Shown piece after piece: positions 8,285 through 17,174 of a stretch of 52,662 bases of DNA. The stretch is from Streptomyces sp. WM4235. GTDB taxonomy: Bacteria; Actinomycetota; Actinomycetes; Streptomycetales; Streptomycetaceae. The notes under the pieces were generated by a model, which ran no database searches, was not told the DNA's origin, and saw nothing but the letters and a program-made list of their open reading frames with translations. A program made the position numbers and the translations under genes. The stretch covers positions 1 through 52,662 of the forward strand of contig NZ_LGDE01000427.1 of the NCBI RefSeq assembly GCF_001279725.1, written 5' to 3'. Within the stretch, counting starts at the first letter, position 1. Every line of letters starts with the position of its first letter.

Positions 8285-9313
8285 TCAGTCCTCGCCGGCC
8301 CCCCGGGAGACGGAAGCGGAACCGGCGGAACCGGCCTGGCTCCCCGCCGTCGAGCCCGACCGCGACGAGGAACCGTTCGAGGAGGACCTGTTCGAGGAGG
8401 ATCCGGTCGACGTCGAGGACGACAGCCCGGACGAAGAAGAAGAGGAGGACGAGGAGGAGGACGAGGCCTTCGACCCGTTCTTGCCCGTCCCGGAGGCCTT
8501 CGGGCTCGGGGCGGCCGACCCGCCCTTCGCCGCTGCCTCCACCTGCGCCTTCAGCTTCTGCGGGGTCAGCGGATTCGCCTGGTCGGCGAAGATGTCCTTC
8601 CCGTCGAGGAGGATCGTCGGGGTGCCCCGGAACTTCCCGGCGCGGAACGCCTCCTGCGACTTGCCGGCCCAGGCGTTGTGCGTGCCCTTCTCGACGCAGG
8701 CGCGGAACTCGGGGGTGTCGAGCCCCTCCACCTTCCCGGCCAGCTCCAGCAGCTTGGCGTTCTTGCCGTAGGCGTCGTCGACCTCCTCGGGCTGGTTCTG
8801 GAAGAGGACGTCGTGGTACGCGGGGAACTTCCCGGCGTCCTGGGCGCACGCGGCGGCGTTGGCCGCCTTGAGGGAGCCGGTGCCGCCCATGTTCCCGTCG
8901 ATCAGCGTGACCAGGTGGTAGTCGACCTTGAGCTGTCCCTTCGCCTCCAGCTCGTGGACGGTGGCCCGGTAGTTGTCCTCGAAGGCCTTGCAGGCCGGGC
9001 AGCGGAAGTCCTCCCAGACGGTCAGGGTGGACGTGGCCGCGTCCTTGCCCGTCCGGATCGCGAGCGCGTCCTTGCCCACGGCCCCGGACGGGGCGACCAC
9101 CGGGCCCTTGGCGGAGTCGCCCGATTTCCCGGTGTTGGCCGCGATCAGGCCGACAACGGCGGCCAGACCGAGTACGCCGACCACCGCCGCCGCCACGATC
9201 AGGGTCCGTCGGCGCTTGTCCCGGGTCTTCTGCCGCTCGCGCTCCACGAGGAGTCGCTCCCGGGCCGATCGTTTCGTCGCATCGCGGTTCGCACCGTCGT
9301 TCTTGTCGCTCAC
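8285..9313 (-). CDS. Membrane-anchored DsbA-like thioredoxin-fold protein with poly-Ser tail
   Basis: A 342-residue protein with a highly charged cytoplasmic N-terminus (1-36), one transmembrane helix (about 38-58) and an extracytoplasmic DsbA-like domain with the CPAC redox motif at 105-108 and a cis-proline segment RGTPTILLDG (229-238). It should act in disulfide formation or exchange on exported proteins. After the fold, residues ~265-342 are low complexity: a run of 12 serines (284-295), then more Ser/Gly/Thr repeats, probably a flexible or wall-spanning tail. The GTG at 9313 is chosen because it gives the N-terminal layout shared with a second paralogue at 38748-39542. It lies between trpA and lgt. 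Confidence 0.88.
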   Translation of the reverse strand: MSDKNDGANRDATKRSARERLLVERERQKTRDKRRRTLIVAAAVVGVLGLAAVVGLIAANTGKSGDSAKGPVVAPSGAVGKDALAIRTGKDAATSTLTVWEDFRCPACKAFEDNYRATVHELEAKGQLKVDYHLVTLIDGNMGGTGSLKAANAAACAQDAGKFPAYHDVLFQNQPEEVDDAYGKNAKLLELAGKVEGLDTPEFRACVEKGTHNAWAGKSQEAFRAGKFRGTPTILLDGKDIFADQANPLTPQKLKAQVEAAAKGGSAAPSPKASGTGKNGSKASSSSSSSSSSSSGLSSSTSTGSSSNRSSSNGSSSRSGSTAGSQAGSAGSASVSRGAGED

Positions 9314-9327
9314 GTTCGGCCAAACGA

Positions 9328-9357
9328 AGCGGGGAGGCACTCTCGTGCCTCCCCGCT
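9328..9357 (-). terminator. Hairpin between trpA and dsbA-like gene
   Basis: A 13-bp perfect stem around a TCTC loop (core GCGGGGAGGCAC) lies between the trpA stop (9409) and the dsbA-like start (9313). It has no T-run. It could end trp transcription or reduce read-through into dsbA-lgt. Confidence 0.6.
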
Positions 9358-9408
9358 CCCACTTCCACCCGATCGGGCTACAGAACCCCGCTCGGGGCCC
9401 GTCCGGCG

Positions 9409-10248
9409 TCAGGACCTGCGTACGCCTTCCGCAAGCTCGGCCGCCAGCGCCCGCACCCCGGCGAGCCCGCTCCGCGGGTCCGGCGCGTCCAGCAGCACCT
9501 TCACGAAGGCCGAGCCGACGATCACCCCGTCGGCGAAGGCGGCGACCTCCTTCGCCTGAGCGGCGTTGGAGACGCCCAGACCGACGCAGACCGGGAGGCC
9601 GCGCCGGGCGCCCGGGGTGGCGCGGGTCCGCTCGACGAGGGCCTGCGCCTCGTTGCCGACGGACGCGCGGGTGCCGGTGACGCCCATCAGGGAGGCCGCG
9701 TAGACGAAGCCCGAGCCGGCCTCGGTGATGGTGGCCAGGCGGGCGTCCCGGCTGCTGGGGGCCACGACGAAGACGGTCGCCAGACCGTGCTTGGCCGCGT
9801 GCTCGCGCCACAGCGCGGACTCCTGGACCGGCAGGTCGGGCAGGATGCAGCCAGCGCCGCCCGCCGCGGCGAGCTCGGCGGCGAACCGCTCGACGCCGTA
9901 GCGGTCGATGGGGTTCCAGTACGTCATCACCAGGATCGGGACCCCGGTGGCCTCGTGGGCCTCGCGCACGGTCCGCATCACGTCGGCGATCTTGACTCCG
10001 CCGCGCAGGGCGATGTCGTCGGCGGTCTGGATGACCGGGCCGTCCAGGACCGGGTCGCTGTGCGGCAGGCCGATCTCGACGACGTCCGCGCCGCCCGCGA
10101 TGACGGCCTTGACCGCCTCGATGCCGCCGTCGACGGTCGGGAAGCCGGCCGGGAGGTAGGCGACGAGGGCGGCACGGTCCTCGGACTTCGCCTTCGCGAG
10201 GGTCGCGGTGAGCAGTTCGATGTTGCCGGTCCCGTGCGTGGTGCTCAC
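9409..10248 (-). CDS. trpA: Tryptophan synthase alpha chain
   Basis: Cleaves indole-3-glycerol phosphate to indole and glyceraldehyde-3-phosphate, passing indole to TrpB in the cytoplasmic alpha2beta2 complex. The 279-residue TIM barrel carries the catalytic pair Glu58 (VVEIG) and Asp69 (SDPVLDGP), separated by the family's usual 11 residues. The GTG start at 10248 overlaps the trpB stop (GTGA), giving coupled translation of the two subunits. A hairpin follows the gene. Confidence 0.97.
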   Translation of the reverse strand: MSTTHGTGNIELLTATLAKAKSEDRAALVAYLPAGFPTVDGGIEAVKAVIAGGADVVEIGLPHSDPVLDGPVIQTADDIALRGGVKIADVMRTVREAHEATGVPILVMTYWNPIDRYGVERFAAELAAAGGAGCILPDLPVQESALWREHAAKHGLATVFVVAPSSRDARLATITEAGSGFVYAASLMGVTGTRASVGNEAQALVERTRATPGARRGLPVCVGLGVSNAAQAKEVAAFADGVIVGSAFVKVLLDAPDPRSGLAGVRALAAELAEGVRRS

Positions 10249-11519
10249 TTGTCGTCCCCCTCGGAGAACTCGTTCTCGGCGACTTCGCCGTCGGTGTCGT
10301 ACAGGTCGAAGTACCGCGCGGCCGTGTCCATGTCCTTGTCGCCGCGACCGGACAGGTTGACGACGATCAGGCCGTCCGGGCCCAGTTCCCGGCCCAGGTC
10401 GAGGGCGCCCGCGAGGGCGTGCGCGGACTCGATCGCCGGGATGATGCCCTCCGTGCGGGAGAGCAGGCGCAGGGCCTGCATGGCGGCGTCGTCGGTGACC
10501 GCCCGGTACTCGCCGCGGCCGGTGTCCTTGAGGTAGGAGTGCTCCGGGCCGATGCCCGGGTAGTCCAGGCCCGCCGAGATCGAGTACGGCTCGGTGATCT
10601 GGCCCTCCTCGTCCTGGAGGACGTAGGAGCGGGAGCCGTGCAGGATGCCGGGCTCGCCCGCGGTGAGCGTGGCGGCGTGCTCCCCGGTCTCGACGCCGTG
10701 TCCGGCGGGCTCGAAGCCGACCAGGCGGACGCCGGCGTCCGGGATGAAGGCGTGGAACAGGCCGATGGCGTTGGAGCCGCCGCCGACGCAGGCCGCGACC
10801 GCGTCGGGCAGCCGTCCGACGCGCTCCAGGATCTGGCGGCGGGCCTCGACGCCGATGACCCGGTGGAAGTCGCGGACCATCGCGGGGAAGGGGTGGGGGC
10901 CGGCGACCGTGCCGAAGAGGTAGTGGGTGCGGTCGACGTTGGCCACCCAGTCGCGGAAGGCCTCGTTGATGGCGTCCTTGAGGGTCCGGGAGCCGGACTT
11001 CACCGCGATGACCTCGGCGCCCAACATGCGCATCCGGGCCACGTTCAGGGCCTGGCGCTGCGTGTCGATCTCGCCCATGTAAATGGTGCAGTCGAGGCCG
11101 AAGAGTGCGCAGGCGGTGGCGGTGGCCACGCCGTGCTGGCCGGCTCCGGTCTCGGCGATGACGCGGGTCTTGCCCATGCGCTTGGTGAGCAGTGCCTGGC
11201 CCAGCACGTTGTTGATCTTGTGCGAGCCGGTGTGGTTGAGGTCCTCGCGCTTGAGGAAGATCCGCGCGCCGCCCGCGTGCTCGGCGAACCGGGGCACCTC
11301 GGTGAGGGAGCTGGGCCGGCCGGTGTAGTTGACCATGAGCTCGTCGAGCTCGGCCGCGAAGGCCGGGTCGCTCTTGGCCTTCTCGTACTCGACGGCGACC
11401 TCGTCCACGGCGGCCACGAGGGCCTCCGGGATGAACTTGCCGCCGAAGTCGCCGAAGTAGCCCTCGGCGTTGGGGACGTGACCCTCGGGGTCCGGGATGA
11501 AGAACGAGCTGGTGGACAT
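10245..11519 (-). CDS. trpB: Tryptophan synthase beta chain
   Basis: PLP enzyme joining indole and serine to give tryptophan. 424 residues starting at the ATG at 11519, which has an AGGAGT ribosome-binding site at 11527-11532; a longer in-frame extension exists but lacks conservation signals. PLP lysine is Lys101 in [11 protein letters not shown], and GGGSNAIG is the phosphate loop. It overlaps trpA by four bases. The 193 bases between it and trpM include a small CACCCC/GGGGTG hairpin (11587-11603). Confidence 0.97.
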   Translation of the reverse strand: MSTSSFFIPDPEGHVPNAEGYFGDFGGKFIPEALVAAVDEVAVEYEKAKSDPAFAAELDELMVNYTGRPSSLTEVPRFAEHAGGARIFLKREDLNHTGSHKINNVLGQALLTKRMGKTRVIAETGAGQHGVATATACALFGLDCTIYMGEIDTQRQALNVARMRMLGAEVIAVKSGSRTLKDAINEAFRDWVANVDRTHYLFGTVAGPHPFPAMVRDFHRVIGVEARRQILERVGRLPDAVAACVGGGSNAIGLFHAFIPDAGVRLVGFEPAGHGVETGEHAATLTAGEPGILHGSRSYVLQDEEGQITEPYSISAGLDYPGIGPEHSYLKDTGRGEYRAVTDDAAMQALRLLSRTEGIIPAIESAHALAGALDLGRELGPDGLIVVNLSGRGDKDMDTAARYFDLYDTDGEVAENEFSEGDDK

Positions 11520-11712
11520 GGCCACTACTCCTACGGGGTGCGACGGGAGGACTTCACCGTATTGCGCCGCCTGCCCGCACCACGCGCACCCCGCTGAGGG
11601 GTGGGGAGGGTACGGACGGAGCGACCCGCGCCCGGAGCCGGCGGCTCGGGGCGGCGGGCCGTACGGGACCACCCGGCGGGTACGCGGGGTACCGGACGGG
11701 GCGTGGTCTTCG

Positions 11713-11922
11713 TTACGGCGCCGAGGCGCCGCGCCATCGCATGCCGTTGACCTGGCCCGGCTCGGAGCCGATCACGTAGCGCACCCGTCGCCCGTGCACG
11801 CGCCGGGCCGGGGCACGGCAGCCGCGGGGGCGGCAGCCGCGCGCCAGCGGCGCGTGCGTCGTCGGCACGGCGGCCGGGCCGGGGCCCGGTCGGGTGCGGA
11901 CGAAGGAGCGGAAGGGCGGCAC
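11713..11922 (-). CDS. trpM: TrpM-like small basic protein of the trp cluster
   Basis: A short, strongly basic ORF between trpC and trpB, the place where streptomycetes carry trpM (trpX), reported as a small modulator of tryptophan biosynthesis. The C-terminal part, [18 protein letters not shown] then [11 protein letters not shown], is what I recall of that family. The start is uncertain. The GTG at 11922 gives 69 residues and begins 8 bases after the trpC stop, with GGAG about 12 bases upstream inside trpC; a second GTG would give about 51 residues. No membrane segment or catalytic motif. Function taken from position and remembered similarity only. Confidence 0.65.
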   Translation of the reverse strand: MPPFRSFVRTRPGPGPAAVPTTHAPLARGCRPRGCRAPARRVHGRRVRYVIGSEPGQVNGMRWRGASAP

Positions 11923-11930
11923 GGGAGGGG

Positions 11931-12740
11931 TCAGCTCCGCCCGTGGCGCAGGGCGGGGTGGGCGCCGGCGGCGACGAGGTCGGCCACGGCCGCCTTCGGG
12001 TCGCGTCCGGTGACCAGGGACTCCCCGACGAGGACGGCGTCGGCGCCCTCGTTGGCGTAGGCGATCAGGTCGTGCGGTCCGCGGATGCCGGACTCGGCGA
12101 TCTTCACGATGTGGTCGGGGATCTCCTGGACGACGCGCTCGAAGGTGGAGCGGTCGACCTTGAGGTCCTTGAGGTTGCGCGCGTTGACACCGATGATCTT
12201 GGCTCCGGCGGCGACGGCGCGCTCGACCTCCTCCTCGTCGTGGACCTCGACGAGCGGGGTCAGACCGATGGTCTGGGCGCGCTCGATGAGGGAGACCAGG
12301 GCCTCCTGCTCCAGGGCCGCGACGATCAGCAGGGCGAGGTCGGCGCCGTAGGCGCGGGCCTCCCAGAGCTGGTAGGCCGTGACGATGAAGTCCTTGCGCA
12401 GGATCGGGATGTCCACGCGGGCGCGGACGGCCTCCAGGTCGGCCAGCGAGCCGCCGAAACGGCGCTGCTCGGTGAGGACGGAGATGACCGCCGCACCGCC
12501 CGCCTCGTAGTCGGCGGCGAGCGCGGCCGGATCGGCGATGGCGGCCAGCGCGCCCTTGGACGGGCTGGAGCGCTTGACCTCGCAGATCACCTTGACGCTG
12601 TCGCCGCGCAGGGCCGCGACACCGTCCTTGGCCTGGGGCGCCTTGGCGGCACGCTCCTTGAGCTCGTCGAGGCTCACGCGGGCCTGCCGTTCGGCAAGGT
12701 CTTCGCGGACCCCTTCGATGATCTCGTCGAGCACACTCAC
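11931..12740 (-). CDS. trpC: Indole-3-glycerol phosphate synthase
   Basis: Converts 1-(o-carboxyphenylamino)-1-deoxyribulose-5-phosphate to indole-3-glycerol phosphate. 269 residues, TIM barrel, with [11 protein letters not shown] holding Glu54 and Lys56 of the active site, and the [17 protein letters not shown] block. Monofunctional: no TrpF domain is fused, consistent with PriA (19533-20261) supplying the isomerase. GTG start at 12740 with a GGAAGGGG-type site about 9 bases upstream. The 174-base gap before it suggests its own promoter. Confidence 0.96.
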   Translation of the reverse strand: MSVLDEIIEGVREDLAERQARVSLDELKERAAKAPQAKDGVAALRGDSVKVICEVKRSSPSKGALAAIADPAALAADYEAGGAAVISVLTEQRRFGGSLADLEAVRARVDIPILRKDFIVTAYQLWEARAYGADLALLIVAALEQEALVSLIERAQTIGLTPLVEVHDEEEVERAVAAGAKIIGVNARNLKDLKVDRSTFERVVQEIPDHIVKIAESGIRGPHDLIAYANEGADAVLVGESLVTGRDPKAAVADLVAAGAHPALRHGRS

Positions 12741-12787
12741 GCGAGCGGCCCCCTTCCGGGTCGATGACGGTCGGCCGCCTCACAGAC

Positions 12788-12816
12788 ACGTATCACTGCA
12801 AGGTCGGCACACTCAA
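12788..12816 (-). promoter_or_regulatory. Possible trpC promoter region
   Basis: On the minus strand a TTGAGT (12811-12816) lies 17 bases from ATACGT (12788-12793), about 50 bases before trpC. The -35 is good and the -10 poor. The region also holds CAGTGATACG, a 10-mer repeated upstream of hisD (25539-25548). Confidence 0.25.
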
Positions 12817-12914
12817 ATGGTATCCGCAGGTCGCCGCGGCCTCCGCACGGACGTCGCCGTTTCCCAGGGACTGGACAGTCGGAATGCGGGCTTCCTCCGG
12901 CTGTCGCACGGTCC

Positions 12915-13421
12915 TCAGGGGGCCAGGGCCGCCCCGAACGGGAGATTGCGGACCATCGCGAAAACCAGCATCAGGGATCCGAGAACCCACCAGTACGCCG
13001 GCTTCAGGTCGATCCGCGGGGCCGGGGCGCCGCGCCAGGCCCGGACCAGCCACACGGCGGTGAACGCCGCGAAAAGCACGTAGCCGGCGACCGCCGCCGC
13101 GTTCGCGCCGAGGGCGGTGAGCAGGTCGCCCCGCGCGAAGGCGTGGGCGCTGCGCAGCCCGCCGCAGCCGGGGCACAGGATGCCCGTCAGCCGGAACAGC
13201 GGGCAGACCGGGTAGTGCCCGGGTTCGTTGGGGTCGACCGCGCCCACGTACGCGAAGGCGGCGACCACCCCGGCCAGGGTGAGGACGGGAACGGCCATCG
13301 TCCGGGCCCGGGAGGCCCGCACCGGGGCGGGCGGGGCGTACGGAGGCAACGGGGGCCCGGGGGCGGGGTGCGGGGCGGGAGGGGTGCGGGAGGCGTCCAC
13401 GCGCCGATTCTCTCCGGTCAT
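12915..13421 (-). CDS. DUF2752 family membrane protein
   Basis: 168 residues. A Pro/Ala-rich cytoplasmic N-terminus (1-~40) is followed by three hydrophobic helices. The DUF2752 signature is clear: YPVCPLFRLTGILCPGCGG then LRSAHAFARGDLLTALGAN, with three cysteines in a CP...CPGCG arrangement that may bind metal or form a disulfide. No enzymatic function is known for the family. It lies in a run of three small membrane proteins between trpE and trpC, all on the minus strand. ATG start at 13421. Confidence 0.85.
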   Translation of the reverse strand: MTGENRRVDASRTPPAPHPAPGPPLPPYAPPAPVRASRARTMAVPVLTLAGVVAAFAYVGAVDPNEPGHYPVCPLFRLTGILCPGCGGLRSAHAFARGDLLTALGANAAAVAGYVLFAAFTAVWLVRAWRGAPAPRIDLKPAYWWVLGSLMLVFAMVRNLPFGAALAP

Positions 13422-13477
13422 GACAAAAGGCGCAGCCCGACAGGGCCGCGCCTTCCGCTTCTCCCGGTCCGCGTGCG

Positions 13478-13729
13478 TCAGACGCTCGCGGGGACCTTGG
13501 ACGCGGCGATGACCTCGGCGAGGTCCTTGTGGGCGGCCTTCGGAGCGCCCATGCCGGCGGCCTTCATCGCCATCCCGACGACACCGCCGAGGACGACGAC
13601 GCCCAGGCCGGCGTAGAACCCGAGCGGGTTCGCGAGCACCATGAAGGCGCCGGAGACGCAGAAACCGATGAAGGCGATGATGACACCGGTCCAGGCGGCC
13701 GGGGTGTGTCCGTGGCTCGTGCCCGCCAT
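13478..13729 (-). CDS. Small HGxxPAAW-motif membrane protein
   Basis: 83 residues, with two transmembrane helices after the N-terminal motif HGHTPAAW that defines an actinobacterial family of unknown function; the C-terminus (KAAHKDLAEVIAASKVP) is soluble. The ATG at 13729 is chosen because an AGGAGC site lies about 5 bases upstream and the motif directly follows; a longer in-frame start upstream has no such support. Regularly found next to trp genes in streptomycetes as far as I recall. No biochemical role can be read from the sequence. Confidence 0.8.
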   Translation of the reverse strand: MAGTSHGHTPAAWTGVIIAFIGFCVSGAFMVLANPLGFYAGLGVVVLGGVVGMAMKAAGMGAPKAAHKDLAEVIAASKVPASV

Positions 13730-13828
13730 GAGTTGCTCCTCGTTGCTCTGTCGCACGTCACGTGCTGTGTCGAACGCTCGGTGCCCATTGTCCCGCACCG
13801 GACGCGGCGCTCGCTCACGGGGGTCCCG

Positions 13829-14494
13829 TCAGCGGGTGGGGTCCTCGCCTCGGTCCAGAGCCTTCCACAGGTCCTCGGGCCGGTCCGGGTCCACGGGCGC
13901 GGGAGTCCGGGTGCGGGGGCTGCCGTCGCGTTCGTAGCGGCCGCCCATCGCGGGCCAACTCCGGCCGAAGCGCAGGGCCAGGAGGCCGGCCAGCAGGATC
14001 AGGGCCCCGCCGACGGCGGTGACGTACGGCCACGCCGTATGGGTGAGCCCGACCACCTGGGCCGCGGTGTCCGCGGTGGTCCTGGCGGCCTGTTCGTCCA
14101 GGGCCCGGTGGTCGTCGGCGGCGAACACGGCCGCCAGGGCGGCGCCCAGACCGCTCAGCGCGAGCAGTCCGGACACCAGCCGCCGGCTCCTGCCGCGGAC
14201 GGCGAAGACGGCGACCAGGGCGGCGAGGGCGACGATCGCCAGGGCGGCGGGCAGGCCGGTGACGGCCCGCCCGTCGGCGCTCAGCGGCAGCGAACCACCG
14301 CCGACGGCCGCCCGGCCCTGGGCCCAGACGCGGCCGGAGGCGAGCAGCACGACGGTGGCGCCGAGCGCGCCGAACAGCAGGGCGACGGCCACGCTGCGGC
14401 GGCCGGCGCCGCTCTCGGGCCTCGGCGGGGCCTCTTCGGTCCCGGGGGCGGCGGCATCGTTTCGGGGCGGGGGTACGGCACTCACGCACCCCAC
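13829..14494 (-). CDS. Trp-operon-associated membrane protein (TIGR02234 family)
   Basis: About 221 residues with four predicted transmembrane helices, an N-terminal Pro-rich segment and a C-terminal soluble tail ending PEDLWKALDRGEDPTR. It matches the Trp_oprn_chp/TIGR02234 family, known only from its association with tryptophan genes in Actinobacteria. It begins about 15 bases after trpE, so it is surely cotranscribed with it. Start is ambiguous: GTG at 14494, or GTG at 14485 which gives the more usual VSAVPPPR N-terminus. Possible roles include Trp or precursor transport, untested. Confidence 0.8.
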   Translation of the reverse strand: MGCVSAVPPPRNDAAAPGTEEAPPRPESGAGRRSVAVALLFGALGATVVLLASGRVWAQGRAAVGGGSLPLSADGRAVTGLPAALAIVALAALVAVFAVRGRSRRLVSGLLALSGLGAALAAVFAADDHRALDEQAARTTADTAAQVVGLTHTAWPYVTAVGGALILLAGLLALRFGRSWPAMGGRYERDGSPRTRTPAPVDPDRPEDLWKALDRGEDPTR

Positions 14495-14508
14495 TATCCC
14501 CTACGTCC

Positions 14509-15999
14509 TCAGCCGCGGTGGAGGCGGTTCGCCGCTCCCACCGCGCGGAGCACCGCGGCGGCCTTGTTGCGGCATTCGAGGTCCTCCAGCTCGGGCACCG
14601 AATCCGCCACGACCCCCGCGCCGGCCTGGACGTACGCCGTCCCGTCGCGCAGCAGCGCCGTGCGGATGGCGATGGCCGTGTCGGAGTCCCCGGCGAAGTC
14701 GAGGTAGCCGACGCAACCGCCGTACAGCCCGCGGCGGGAGGGTTCAAGCTCCTCGATGATCTGCATGGCGCGCGGCTTGGGCGCGCCCGAGAGGGTGCCG
14801 GCGGGGAAGCAGGCGGTGAGCACGTCGAAGGCGGTCTTGCCCTCGGCGAGCCGGCCGGTGACGGTGGAGACGATGTGCATCACGTGGGAGTAGCGCTCGA
14901 TCGACATGAAGTCGACGACCTCCACCGACCCCGGGGCGCAGACCCGGCCCAGGTCGTTGCGGCCGAGGTCGACGAGCATCAGGTGCTCGGCGCGCTCCTT
15001 GGGGTCCGCCATCAGCTCTTCGGCGAGGTCGTTGTCCTTCTGCGGGGTGGCCCCGCGGTGCCGGGTGCCGGCGATGGGGTGGACCATGGCCCGGCCGTCC
15101 TCGACCTTGACCAGCGCCTCGGGGCTGGACCCGACCACGTCGAAGCCGTTCTCGAAGCGGAAGAGGTACATGTACGGGGAGGGGTTGGTGGCCCGCAGCA
15201 CCCGGTAGACGTCGAGCGCGGAGGCCTCGCAGGGCGTCTCGAACCGCTGCGAGGGCACCACCTGGAAGGCCTCGCCGGCCCGGATGCGTTCCTTCACGTC
15301 CTCCACGGCCGCCTGGTACTTCTCGCCGCCCCACAGGGCGGAGAACTCCGGCAGCTCGGAGACGGGCAGCGGGGTGGGTACGTACGGGGCGGGCCGCGCG
15401 AGGTCGGCCTCCATGGCGTCGAGGCGGGCGACCGCGTTCGCGTACGCCTCGTCCACGCCCGTGTCGAGGTCGTTGTGGTTGATGGCGTTGGCGATGAGCT
15501 GGACCGTGCCGTCCCAGTGGTCCATGACGGCCAGGTCGGAGGTGAGCAGCATCGTCAGCTCGGGCAGCTCCAGGTCGTCGGCGGTGTGCTCGCCGATGCG
15601 CTCCAGGCGGCGGACGATGTCGTAGCCGAGGTAGCCGACCATGCCGCCGGTGAAGGGCGGCATTCCGCCGGCGATGTCGCGGGGGGTGTGCAGGGCCTCG
15701 ACGGTGGCGCGCAGGGCCTCCAGCGGGTCGCCGTCCGTGGGTACCCCGACGGGCGGGGTGCCGATCCAGTGGGCCCGGCCGTCGCGGACGGTCAGGGTGG
15801 AGTCGCTGCGGACGCCGACGAAGGAGTAGCGGGACCAGGAGCGGCCGTTCTCGGCGGACTCCAGGAGGAAGGTTCCGGGGCGTTCGGCGGCCAACTTGCG
15901 GTAGAGCCCCACGGGCGTGTCGCCGTCGGCCAGCAGTTTGCGGCTGACGGGGATGACGCGGCGGTCGACGGCGAGCTTGCGGAACGTCTCGAGATCCAT
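14509..15999 (-). CDS. trpE: Anthranilate synthase component I
   Basis: Converts chorismate plus ammonia/glutamine to anthranilate, the first committed step to tryptophan. 496 residues; the N-terminal domain has LLES (45-48), the tryptophan feedback-binding motif, and the C-terminal chorismate-binding domain contains [10 protein letters not shown] and [10 protein letters not shown]. No fused amidotransferase is present and trpG is not in the window. ATG at 15999 lies 15 bases after the hisI stop. No leader peptide or attenuator fits in that gap, so regulation must act further upstream or on the protein. Confidence 0.97.
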   Translation of the reverse strand: MDLETFRKLAVDRRVIPVSRKLLADGDTPVGLYRKLAAERPGTFLLESAENGRSWSRYSFVGVRSDSTLTVRDGRAHWIGTPPVGVPTDGDPLEALRATVEALHTPRDIAGGMPPFTGGMVGYLGYDIVRRLERIGEHTADDLELPELTMLLTSDLAVMDHWDGTVQLIANAINHNDLDTGVDEAYANAVARLDAMEADLARPAPYVPTPLPVSELPEFSALWGGEKYQAAVEDVKERIRAGEAFQVVPSQRFETPCEASALDVYRVLRATNPSPYMYLFRFENGFDVVGSSPEALVKVEDGRAMVHPIAGTRHRGATPQKDNDLAEELMADPKERAEHLMLVDLGRNDLGRVCAPGSVEVVDFMSIERYSHVMHIVSTVTGRLAEGKTAFDVLTACFPAGTLSGAPKPRAMQIIEELEPSRRGLYGGCVGYLDFAGDSDTAIAIRTALLRDGTAYVQAGAGVVADSVPELEDLECRNKAAAVLRAVGAANRLHRG

Positions 16000-16014
16000 G
16001 GCGTGGAACCCTAC

Positions 16015-16371
16015 CTATTCGGTGTCGCCGAGGAGGACATCGGCGTCGAAGCACGTACGGGCGCCGGTGTGACAGGCGGCCCCGACCTGGTCGACCTTCA
16101 CGAGGAGGGTGTCGGCGTCGCAGTCGAGGGCGACGGACTTCACGTGCTGGAAGTGGCCGGAGGTGTCTCCCTTGACCCAGTACTCCCCGCGGCTGCGGGA
16201 CCAGTACGTGCAGCGCCCGGTGGTCAGGGTCCGGTGCAGGGCCTCGTCGTCCATCCAGCCGAGCATGAGCACCTCACCGGTGTCGTACTGCTGGGCGATG
16301 GCCGGAACCAGACCGTCCGCGGAGCGCTTGAGACGGGCGGCGATGGCGGGGTCGAGGGAGGTCGTACTCAT
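16015..16371 (-). CDS. hisI: Phosphoribosyl-AMP cyclohydrolase
   Basis: Third step of histidine synthesis: opens the adenine ring of PR-AMP. 118 residues, single-domain (no HisE fusion). Motifs: [12 protein letters not shown], and [11 protein letters not shown] with the zinc-binding cysteines. The ATG at 16371 is chosen because the conserved region follows at once; an in-frame extension upstream is unlikely. There is no Shine-Dalgarno, but CACAAT (16378-16383) ends 6 bases before the ATG, hinting at a leaderless transcript. First gene of the trpE-proximal run, separated from the other his genes. Confidence 0.95.
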   Translation of the reverse strand: MSTTSLDPAIAARLKRSADGLVPAIAQQYDTGEVLMLGWMDDEALHRTLTTGRCTYWSRSRGEYWVKGDTSGHFQHVKSVALDCDADTLLVKVDQVGAACHTGARTCFDADVLLGDTE

Positions 16372-16450
16372 GAGGCCATTGTGCCGGGAGAAGGCGGCGA
16401 TCACGGAGCGCCGTCCACCTGATGGGCGGGCGCGCGACGGGTTCCGGCCG

Positions 16451-16456
16451 TAGGCT
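16451..16456 (+). promoter_or_regulatory. -10 box of a likely leaderless promoter
   Basis: TAGGCT (TANNNT type) ends 7 bases before the ATG at 16464, placing the transcription start at or next to the start codon. No ribosome-binding site is present. The -35 is not clear. Confidence 0.4.
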
Positions 16457-16463
16457 GGCCCGC

Positions 16464-17096
16464 ATGTCTACCCATGCGAAGCGTGAACGACTGCTCCTGG
16501 CCGACCTGTTGGAGTCGGCGGGGCCGGAGGCGCCGACGCTGTGCGACGGCTGGCGCGCCCGGGAACTCGCGGCGCACGTGGTCGTCCGCGAACGCCGCCC
16601 GGACGCGGCGGGCGGTCTCCTGCTGGACGTGCTGAAGACCCGGCTGGACAAGGTGATGGAGGAGTACGCGGCCAAGCCGTACGAGGAACTGATCCAGTTG
16701 ATCCGTACCGGCCCGCCGAAGATGTCCCTCTACTCCCTGAAGCAGATCGACGAGGCGGCCAACGCGGTGGAGTTCTACGTCCACGCGGAGGACGTCCGGC
16801 GGGCCCGGCCCGACTGGTCGCCGCGGGCGCTGGACCCCGTGTTCTCGGACTCCCTCTGGTCCCGCCTGGAGAAGCTGGCCCGGCTGACGGGCCGCCGCTC
16901 CCCGGTGGGGCTGGTCCTGCGCCGCCCGAACGGCCAGACGACGGTGGCGCACAAAGGCACCCCGGTGGTGACGGTCACGGGCGAGCCGGGCGAACTCACG
17001 CTGTTCTGCTTCGGCCGCCAGTCCTCGGCGGCGGTGGAGCTGGACGGTCCGGCGGAGGCCGTCGCGAAGCTGACGACGGCGCGGCTGGGCCTGTAG
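16464..17096 (+). CDS. TIGR03085 family (maleylpyruvate isomerase N-like / DinB fold) protein
   Basis: 210 residues. The N-terminal part ([15 protein letters not shown], then [23 protein letters not shown]) has the Trp/His pattern of the mycothiol-dependent maleylpyruvate isomerase N-terminal, DinB-like four-helix bundle. Such proteins bind a metal and often use mycothiol as cofactor. The [16 protein letters not shown] segment gives further His/Glu ligands. Stand-alone gene between divergent hisI and convergent MFS. Substrate unknown. Confidence 0.8.
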   Translation: MSTHAKRERLLLADLLESAGPEAPTLCDGWRARELAAHVVVRERRPDAAGGLLLDVLKTRLDKVMEEYAAKPYEELIQLIRTGPPKMSLYSLKQIDEAANAVEFYVHAEDVRRARPDWSPRALDPVFSDSLWSRLEKLARLTGRRSPVGLVLRRPNGQTTVAHKGTPVVTVTGEPGELTLFCFGRQSSAAVELDGPAEAVAKLTTARLGL

Positions 17097-17150
17097 CGCC
17101 CGGCGGGCGTGTGCGGGGCCGCCGGGTCGGCGGAGGGCCCGGGCCCCGGC

Positions 17151-17174
17151 GGTCAGGCGGTCAGGCGGTCAGGC
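17151..17174. repeat. Three tandem copies of GGTCAGGC spanning the MFS stop
   Basis: An exact 8-bp unit repeated three times. On the minus strand each copy carries TGA, and because 8 is not a multiple of 3 the three TGAs fall in three different frames. The MFS gene ends in the first of them (17169-17171). Confidence 0.8.

Noticed and set aside
8400..8470. GA-rich repetitive tract as a possible microsatellite or structural element
   Set aside because: It is the antisense of the in-frame poly-Ser coding region of the DsbA-like gene; explained by coding.
11523..11672. Upstream extension of TrpB to an earlier start
   Set aside because: The added residues are low-complexity and the ATG at 11519 has a proper AGGAGT site with conserved N-terminus.
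16000..16014. Trp attenuator or leader peptide before trpE
   Set aside because: Only 15 bases separate hisI and trpE; no room for a leader peptide with Trp codons.
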